Positions 6,150-9,814 of a stretch of 9,814 nucleotides of DNA are shown one piece after another (within the stretch, counting starts at the first letter, position 1; every line of letters starts with the position of its first letter). The stretch is from the NCBI GenBank assembly GCA_038206725.1, contig JBBRAO010000064.1, positions 1 through 9,814 on the forward strand, in the 5' to 3' direction. This DNA is from JBAXXL01 sp038206725. GTDB lineage: Bacteria; Bacteroidota; Ignavibacteria; Kapaibacteriales; UBA2268. Below the pieces are notes generated by a model. It was not told the DNA's origin. It made no database searches and worked only from the letters and a program-made list of their open reading frames with translations. Position numbers and translations under genes: made by a program.

Positions 6150-6356
6150 ACAATATTTATTTTAAAATTATTACTTGCAAACATCTTTTTAGTTTCTTGA
6201 TTTATATAAATCGAAGGTTCTTCCAGAGTATTTTCTCAATTATGGCGGGATAAATTCGTAGCACAAATGCTTGAAAAATTTTTTCCATTGTTCACCGAGT
6301 GGCGGAAGTTTCTTCCTGTCGCGATGTAAAATTCTTATGTATTTAGAAAAATTCAT
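6150..6356 (-). repeat. Leader repeat copy B
   Basis: The copy is uninterrupted. It matches copy A over 1128-1256 and copies A and C around the RDRKK segment (6309-6325). The 36-nt stretch ending at the CCGCC before the stop is identical to copy C. The hairpin position (6293-6308) is weaker here, with only CCG/CGG pairing well. It lies just upstream of the cysteine-rich gene, in the direction of transcription. Confidence 0.75.
6240..6356 (-). CDS. 38-aa leader ORF ending FFKHLCYEFIPP
   Basis: The ORF begins MNFSKYIRIL, then RDRKKLPPLGEQWKKFF and KHLCYEFIPP-stop. Copy C encodes a 40-aa ORF with the same RDRKK, EKWRK and HLCYEFIPP parts, stopping at the same codon. Among the three copies the tail codons differ only by synonymous changes (ttg/tta, tac/tat, ccc/cca) and one Lys/Arg swap, which hints at translation. 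The basic, amphipathic sequence has no signal peptide. It could be a leader peptide of the operon, a small protein, or an accidental frame in a repeat. There is no clear ribosome binding site. Confidence 0.4.
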   Translation of the reverse strand: MNFSKYIRILHRDRKKLPPLGEQWKKFFKHLCYEFIPP

Positions 6357-6590
6357 TTTCACTTTTTTTCAAATTTGTACATATCATATTAGTATAGACA
6401 ACTGAGAAGTCCATTTCTTTCTCCTTTTTGAAAAAATAATTAAAAATAATTAAAAATAACTTTTATAAAATCTTTTAGACATTGATATTAATAATACTTG
6501 GCAAACAATTAATTATTTGTCATAATCTGTCTATTTCGGTAAAAGCATACTCATCCGATGACCGGGGAGTCATCGGATGAGTTGATTAAC
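6357..6590. other. AT-rich intergenic region between cassettes 1 and 2
   Basis: No gene is seen. It contains a 10-bp tandem repeat (TAAAAATAAT, nearly three copies, 6431-6460), an imperfect palindrome around 6503-6520 (CAAAC-AATTAATT-ATTTG) and the strong palindrome at 6549-6582. A promoter for cassette 2 could lie here, but I cannot assign one. Confidence 0.6.
6549..6582 (-). repeat. Intergenic palindrome of the CATCCGATGAC family, just after the 519-aa gene
   Basis: Perfect 14-bp arms (ACTCATCCGATGAC and GTCATCGGATGAGT) flank a 6-nt spacer, starting 8 nt after the stop of the 519-aa gene. It is the same family as the in-frame copies at 1806-1838 and 6663-6695. It may form a 3' hairpin protecting the mRNA or acting as a weak terminator; only a short T run follows. 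Confidence 0.8.
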
Positions 6591-8150
6591 TTACAATTTC
6601 ACAAACTTAGCCGTCTCGCCACCCACTTTTACAAAATACATTCCTTTTGGTAAGCTCTCTATATTCATCCGATGTGATGAAGTCATCGGATGAATTGATT
6701 CGGTTATAACTTTTTCACCAAGTGTGTTGTAAATGAAGATATCCGTCGTTCCATCAACCCCACGCTTAAGCGTGGGGTTGATTCCACTTATATTTATTGT
6801 TATAAAATCCCCAGCGGGATTAGGAGAAATATCTATTTCAAGATTTTCCTTTTCTTCTATTATATTATTTGGCAGACTGAAATCAATTTCAGCTATATAA
6901 AAACTTCCTGTACTTTCACTGCCATTTTTATTTATCTCTAATGTCACTCCTAAAGCTATAGCTTTATCATTTTTTGAGGGGTTTACTTCAAAAATATATT
7001 TCAAATCGGAATTTTTTTTCCAAATCAGCGATTTTTTTTGTTGGTTTTTATATTGAACTACTTGAAAACTGCTAAGAACAGTATCTGTTAAATTCATACC
7101 AGACAGATAATAAATTCCATTTTCATCAATTGTTGCAAATTCTGGCCCAAAATAAACATCATCATCAAGATTTATTGTATCGGATTTTATTTTGCCAAAT
7201 TCATTATAAACACCTGTATAGACTCTTTTTGTCGTCAATGCTTTATCGCTATATTGAATAAAAACGCGATAATTATTGCCTGAAAAATCAGAACCCAATA
7301 AATACTTATCTAAATTAAACATATCATAATTTTTATGTGTAATGGCTAAGGTGTCCTTCCATATCAATTTATAGTTCGAATGTAATTCGACTGTGTAATA
7401 TATTCCTCTATCTACGTATTCAAAATAATTGTTCGAGTCAATAATATAAATTTTATTGTCTGGTTCTAAAGTATCCCTTGTCATTACAATTTTATTTATG
7501 ACACCGGTTCGAGAAATATTCTTAACATATTGAAATTCTCTTTGGTTGATTGTTTGTAACATTGGAATAATCAAATCTCTTCCGTCATAATGCATATATG
7601 GTTTGTAATCATAAAGTTTAATATAACACATCCTTGAATTTGGTTTATAAGCATCGTTACTAAAATCACCAAGAAAGCCAACACTATCTATCATTTGACC
7701 AGTCTCTGGGTTAATGTCAATAAAAAAAGGATAGTAAATACGTGATGGTGGTACAAATGAATTTTTATCATTTTGATACAAAAAAACCATTTTATATTTG
7801 CCATTTTCTATTATCATATCACCAAAATATGCTGAGAATGTTGAATCAAGATATGGTTTGGATTGCCATAATATTCTAAATCCTTCTTTTGAATTCCTTA
7901 TTTTAATGAGAACAGGTTGTATTTTTTCAGGAATCAATTTTTTATGCTTATTACCAATAAGCGTTACTAATAAAAAAGTACTGTCATCTAAAGTAATATT
8001 CCGAATATTATAGATAGGCCTGTCGGTAAATGTGTTAGAATCGGTTCTTATATATTTATAAGGAAGAATCAATTCCTTGGTCAGTTGTTGGGAATGCAGA
8101 GTAATTGAAAATAATAGTATAAATAAATTTAGAATAATAACTTTTTTCAT
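6591..8150 (-). CDS. T9SS cargo protein of unknown function (519 aa), paralogue of 3184-4716
   Basis: A signal peptide (about 1-21, ending LHSQ) is followed by the same beta-rich body as the 510-aa protein, by eye close to half identical: TLDDSTFLLVT, YPFFIDINPETGQMIDSVG, PNSRMCYIK, EFATIDENGIYYLSGMN, AEIDFSLPNNIIEE. No enzymatic motif is visible. The T9SS type A sorting domain covers about 441-519 (ISPNPAGDF, IYNTLGEKV, GETAKFVKL) and should direct secretion and probably surface attachment. It is the last gene of cassette 1, preceded by the 195-aa gene and a hairpin; the start follows AGGAAAAAAGAAA-ATG. The sorting domain carries two palindromes of the same families and at the same sites as the GLUG protein, unlike its closer paralogue, so insert type does not follow protein ancestry. 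Confidence 0.9.
   Translation of the reverse strand: MKKVIILNLFILLFSITLHSQQLTKELILPYKYIRTDSNTFTDRPIYNIRNITLDDSTFLLVTLIGNKHKKLIPEKIQPVLIKIRNSKEGFRILWQSKPYLDSTFSAYFGDMIIENGKYKMVFLYQNDKNSFVPPSRIYYPFFIDINPETGQMIDSVGFLGDFSNDAYKPNSRMCYIKLYDYKPYMHYDGRDLIIPMLQTINQREFQYVKNISRTGVINKIVMTRDTLEPDNKIYIIDSNNYFEYVDRGIYYTVELHSNYKLIWKDTLAITHKNYDMFNLDKYLLGSDFSGNNYRVFIQYSDKALTTKRVYTGVYNEFGKIKSDTINLDDDVYFGPEFATIDENGIYYLSGMNLTDTVLSSFQVVQYKNQQKKSLIWKKNSDLKYIFEVNPSKNDKAIALGVTLEINKNGSESTGSFYIAEIDFSLPNNIIEEKENLEIDISPNPAGDFITINISGINPTLKRGVDGTTDIFIYNTLGEKVITESIHPMTSSHRMNIESLPKGMYFVKVGGETAKFVKL
6663..6695. repeat. In-frame palindrome in sorting domain, site 2 (CATCCGATG family)
   Basis: Arms ATTCATCCGATG (6663-6674) and CATCGGATGAAT (6684-6695) flank 9 nt. 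It encodes SIHPMTSSHRMN between GEKVI and IESLPKGMYF, the same place and nearly the same residues as in the GLUG protein. Confidence 0.85.
6753..6782. repeat. In-frame 30-bp perfect palindrome in sorting domain, site 1
   Basis: Arm ATCAACCCCACGCTT is followed at once by its exact complement with no spacer. The thirty bases make exactly ten codons, INPTLKRGVD. Because the element is a perfect palindrome, it encodes this peptide whichever way round it inserts in this frame. Confidence 0.92.
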
Positions 8151-8180
8151 TTTCTTTTTTCCTAATTATTTGAATCAAAG

Positions 8181-8210
8181 GGAGCGGATTATTATTAATT
8201 AATCCGCTCC
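8181..8210 (-). terminator. Intercistronic hairpin between the 195-aa and 519-aa genes
   Basis: Perfect 11-bp arms (GGAGCGGATTA/TAATCCGCTCC) flank an 8-nt AT loop, 6 nt after the stop of the 195-aa gene. On the minus strand it runs into CTTTGATT, a weak T run. The GGAGCG core and position match the hairpin at 4736-4772, while the adjoining pair differs on both strands (A-T there, G-C here). Confidence 0.65.
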
Positions 8211-8216
8211 AATATG

Positions 8217-8804
8217 TTAATGAATAATTACCTTTTTGGTAATACAATTATTAATAAATTCGAACCGGATAAATATTACTTTGGAATTAATATTATTAAC
8301 ATTAATTCTGCCTTCAATTTGTAATTCATTGGTCCGAATAAGTTCCTTACCCGAAACATCAAATAATGTAATTTCTTTGATATTAGGGTAATCTTTAGCA
8401 TTAAGCTGATATTGGATGGTTTCATCATTCTGATTGAAATAAACATTTATTTCTTCTTTGCTTATATCTTCGTTTTCGATCATTTTAAACCAATTTAAAC
8501 CTATATCATAGCTAATATCTTTTGTTCCGTCTTTTTTAATTCGAAGAATGGTATTTATAGTTTGGCTTTTTTTCGATTGTTTTTCCCAAATACTTTTTTC
8601 AAGTTTGAATACAAAAATATCATTCGTTTGAAAATCATGAATTGGGAAAAATTCTTTTTTTGTCCAAATACCTTTATCATTATTTTCGATTAAATAATCT
8701 GCTTTTTTGGAGTCAGCAGGTTTCACATAGATAGAAGCCGCCATAAGAGCAGAGCAGAAAGTCAAACAAAACAAAAGCACGAGTATTAAACGATAATGTA
8801 ACAT
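8217..8804 (-). CDS. Secreted protein with degenerate sorting-like C-terminus (195 aa), paralogue of 4778-5368
   Basis: A signal peptide (about 1-22) ends CSALMA before ASIYV. Conserved with the sister protein: IYV-P, GIWTKKEFFPI, WEKQSKK, a K-DGTK-ISYDIG-NWFK block, and the C-terminal module FNQNDETIQYQLN, IKEITLFDVSGKEL, INVNNIN and ITKKVIIH. The C-terminal order of strands resembles a T9SS sorting domain without SPNP and without the usual GIYFVK core. No family is recognised for the N-terminal part. It lies 11 nt after the cysteine-rich gene, nearly the same spacing as in cassette 2, and has a good GAGGATGTT-ATG start. The pair has stayed adjacent through duplication and divergence, which suggests a joint role. 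Confidence 0.85.
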   Translation of the reverse strand: MLHYRLILVLLFCLTFCSALMAASIYVKPADSKKADYLIENNDKGIWTKKEFFPIHDFQTNDIFVFKLEKSIWEKQSKKSQTINTILRIKKDGTKDISYDIGLNWFKMIENEDISKEEINVYFNQNDETIQYQLNAKDYPNIKEITLFDVSGKELIRTNELQIEGRINVNNINSKVIFIRFEFINNCITKKVIIH

Positions 8805-8815
8805 AACATCCTCTA

Positions 8816-9553
8816 TTAATTACAGAAATAGACGCAAGTAGGGGTTTGCAGGACCCAATTTAATGTATCTAAGTGTGTGCCAAAGTCCGGCACGCATACA
8901 GGTGTGTAAGTATCGCATGGTGAATCATTTCCGTAATCTACTTCTGTATATACACCCTCACATAATTGTATCTGATTGTTGGCCCAACAGTATTTATTAT
9001 AGTGTAAACAACAGTGATTTAACGAACATGGGTTGTGCATATAATATGTATAACCATCATCTACTGCTTTACAAATACTGAAGCAAAATGGAAAACTATA
9101 TACAATCTTCATAACAGTAGGTCCAATTAAGCAATTAGGATTGCACGCGTACGCTATTCTATTATTAAGGTCTAAGAAGAATGAATTTGCCATTTGTAAT
9201 GATTTTGATTCTGATATTTTATTCATTATTTCTGAAAATCGATCAGCGTGGAAATAACCACCTTCATTTAAATAGTTCTCTAAACAAGGTTGGTTAATAA
9301 ATTTCAAACAATTTATATAAAACTCCGTGGTTGTGTTGCCAAGGCCGTCTGTACATGTTCTTGTATATTGTTCGTAGGTTACGGTTGCAGTGCATAATGG
9401 GTTTTCTGTTACTCTTATAAAATCTGTAACAAGCTGTTCAGACCAGCTTGTGCAAGTTAAAGTAGTATCATACGGGCAGGGATACCATGTTGCTTTGGCA
9501 CTAACAGTAATTAAGGTAATTAAAAGTGTCACCAAAATTAGTTTATTTTTCAA
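8816..9553 (-). CDS. Cysteine-rich secreted protein, 19 cysteines (245 aa), TTG start
   Basis: Paralogue of the 249-aa protein at 5379-6128. The signal peptide (about 1-21) ends VSAKA before TWYPC. It has 19 cysteines: the 18 shared with the paralogue plus one extra in INCLKF. Conserved blocks are RTCTDGLG, QPCL, C-PNCLIG, FCFSIC, CCLHYNKYCW, QLCEG, DTLNWV and CVYFC. No T9SS sorting domain, lipobox or known fold is recognised. The start is TTG at 9553-9551: no in-frame ATG lies between it and an upstream stop, translation from here gives a full signal peptide aligned with the paralogue, and GGAG sits 8 nt before it. It is first in cassette 1, with leader repeat C about 120 nt upstream. The role is unknown; disulfide-rich structure outside the cytoplasm is the safest reading. 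Confidence 0.87.
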   Translation of the reverse strand: MKNKLILVTLLITLITVSAKATWYPCPYDTTLTCTSWSEQLVTDFIRVTENPLCTATVTYEQYTRTCTDGLGNTTTEFYINCLKFINQPCLENYLNEGGYFHADRFSEIMNKISESKSLQMANSFFLDLNNRIAYACNPNCLIGPTVMKIVYSFPFCFSICKAVDDGYTYYMHNPCSLNHCCLHYNKYCWANNQIQLCEGVYTEVDYGNDSPCDTYTPVCVPDFGTHLDTLNWVLQTPTCVYFCN

Positions 9554-9576
9554 TTTAATAACTCCGAAATATTCAT
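9550..9576 (-). CDS. Eight-codon upstream ORF overlapping the TTG start
   Basis: ATG at 9576-9574 opens MNISELLN and stops at TGA, which overlaps the TTG start of the cysteine-rich gene (sequence TTGA). The GGAG used by the TTG start lies inside it. Stop-start overlap can couple translation, but an ORF this short may be chance in AT-rich DNA. Confidence 0.2.
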   Translation of the reverse strand: MNISELLN

Positions 9577-9673
9577 TTTTAATTAATTATTTATGTTTTT
9601 ATTGCAAATATTAAAAATAATGTCGTAAAATTATATTTTTTTAACTATGATATTCTGATCTTTGGATTCTTTT

Positions 9674-9814
9674 AATTAGGGCGGGATAAATTCGTAGCAC
9701 AAATGCTTGAAAAATTTTCTCCATTTTTCTCTTGGTGGCAAGAGTTTCTTCCTGTCGCGAAAATAAATTTGTAATAATATCGTATTTCTAATCTTCATTT
9801 TACTAATACTTATT
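9674..9814 (-). repeat. Leader repeat copy C, running off the window
   Basis: It matches copy A over 9742-9814 with one difference and copy B over the core 9681-9716. The hairpin at 9729-9744 has perfect 6-bp arms CTCTTG/CAAGAG with a 4-nt loop. Unlike A and B, the block reading TGGAAGAACCTT between the stop and the gene is not recognisable here, so the conserved unit is the ORF and hairpin part. The element may extend beyond the window. Confidence 0.75.
9676..9798 (-). CDS. 40-aa leader ORF ending FFKHLCYEFIPP
   Basis: The ORF begins MKIRNTILLQIYFRDRKK, continues LLPPREKWRK and ends FFKHLCYEFIPP, stopping at the same point as the 38-aa ORF in copy B. It has the same N-terminus as the 65-aa ORF in copy A. 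It has no signal peptide, is strongly basic and is of no known family. The start lacks a clear ribosome binding site. It may be a leader peptide, a small protein or a frame in a non-coding repeat; synonymous differences in the tail slightly favour translation. Confidence 0.4.
   Translation of the reverse strand: MKIRNTILLQIYFRDRKKLLPPREKWRKFFKHLCYEFIPP

Noticed and set aside
6503..6520. Imperfect palindrome as an operator
   Set aside because: AT-rich inverted repeats of this quality are expected by chance here, and no matching copy is seen upstream of the other cassette.
6753..6782. Palindromes considered as integron attC sites or intrinsic terminators
   Set aside because: Those in the sorting domains are inside open frames, lack attC core features and a T run, and keep the reading frame.
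8056..8247. 63-aa minus-strand ORF spanning the end of the 195-aa gene and the start of the 519-aa gene
   Set aside because: It overlaps both genes in another frame and covers the intercistronic hairpin; it has no signal peptide or ribosome binding site.

Overview
This is an AT-rich window in which every convincing gene lies on the minus strand, so transcription runs from high to low coordinates. Almost every protein has an N-terminal signal peptide. Three end in a type A C-terminal sorting domain of the type IX secretion system (T9SS): an SPNPAGD start, an IYNTLGEKV core and a GETAKFVK(L/M) end. T9SS is confined to the Bacteroidota/Chlorobi side of the FCB group, so the organism belongs there. 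The style suggests an uncultured Kapabacteria- or Ignavibacteria-like lineage, but that finer placement is a guess.

Layout in transcription order. (1) 9814-6591: a leader repeat with a small ORF (copy C), then a cysteine-rich secreted protein (8816-9553), a 195-aa secreted protein with a degenerate sorting domain (8217-8804), an intercistronic hairpin and a 519-aa T9SS cargo protein (6591-8150). (2) 6356-3184: the same order again, with leader repeat B, a cysteine-rich protein (5379-6128), a 196-aa protein (4778-5368), a hairpin and a 510-aa T9SS cargo (3184-4716). A GLUG-repeat T9SS protein follows (1734-3107). (3) 1523-1: a third leader repeat (copy A, split by about 170 bp carrying a 7-bp tandem repeat), then an unrelated 305-aa secreted protein (181-1098) and the start of a cysteine-containing secreted protein with a frameshift (1-166, cut by the window edge).

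Blocks 1 and 2 are a diverged tandem duplication of one three-gene cassette for exported proteins. I recognise no enzyme; the large proteins look like extracellular or cell-surface proteins, and the function of the cassette is unknown.

The clearest unusual signal is at the DNA level. Each of the three T9SS sorting domains carries two in-frame palindromic insertions at the same two inter-strand positions, drawn from four palindrome families. Relatives of at least two of these families also occur between genes. The second signal is the leader repeat, found upstream of all three operons whatever gene follows. It has a hairpin with compensatory changes and a small ORF ending in FF(K/R)HLCYEFIPP.
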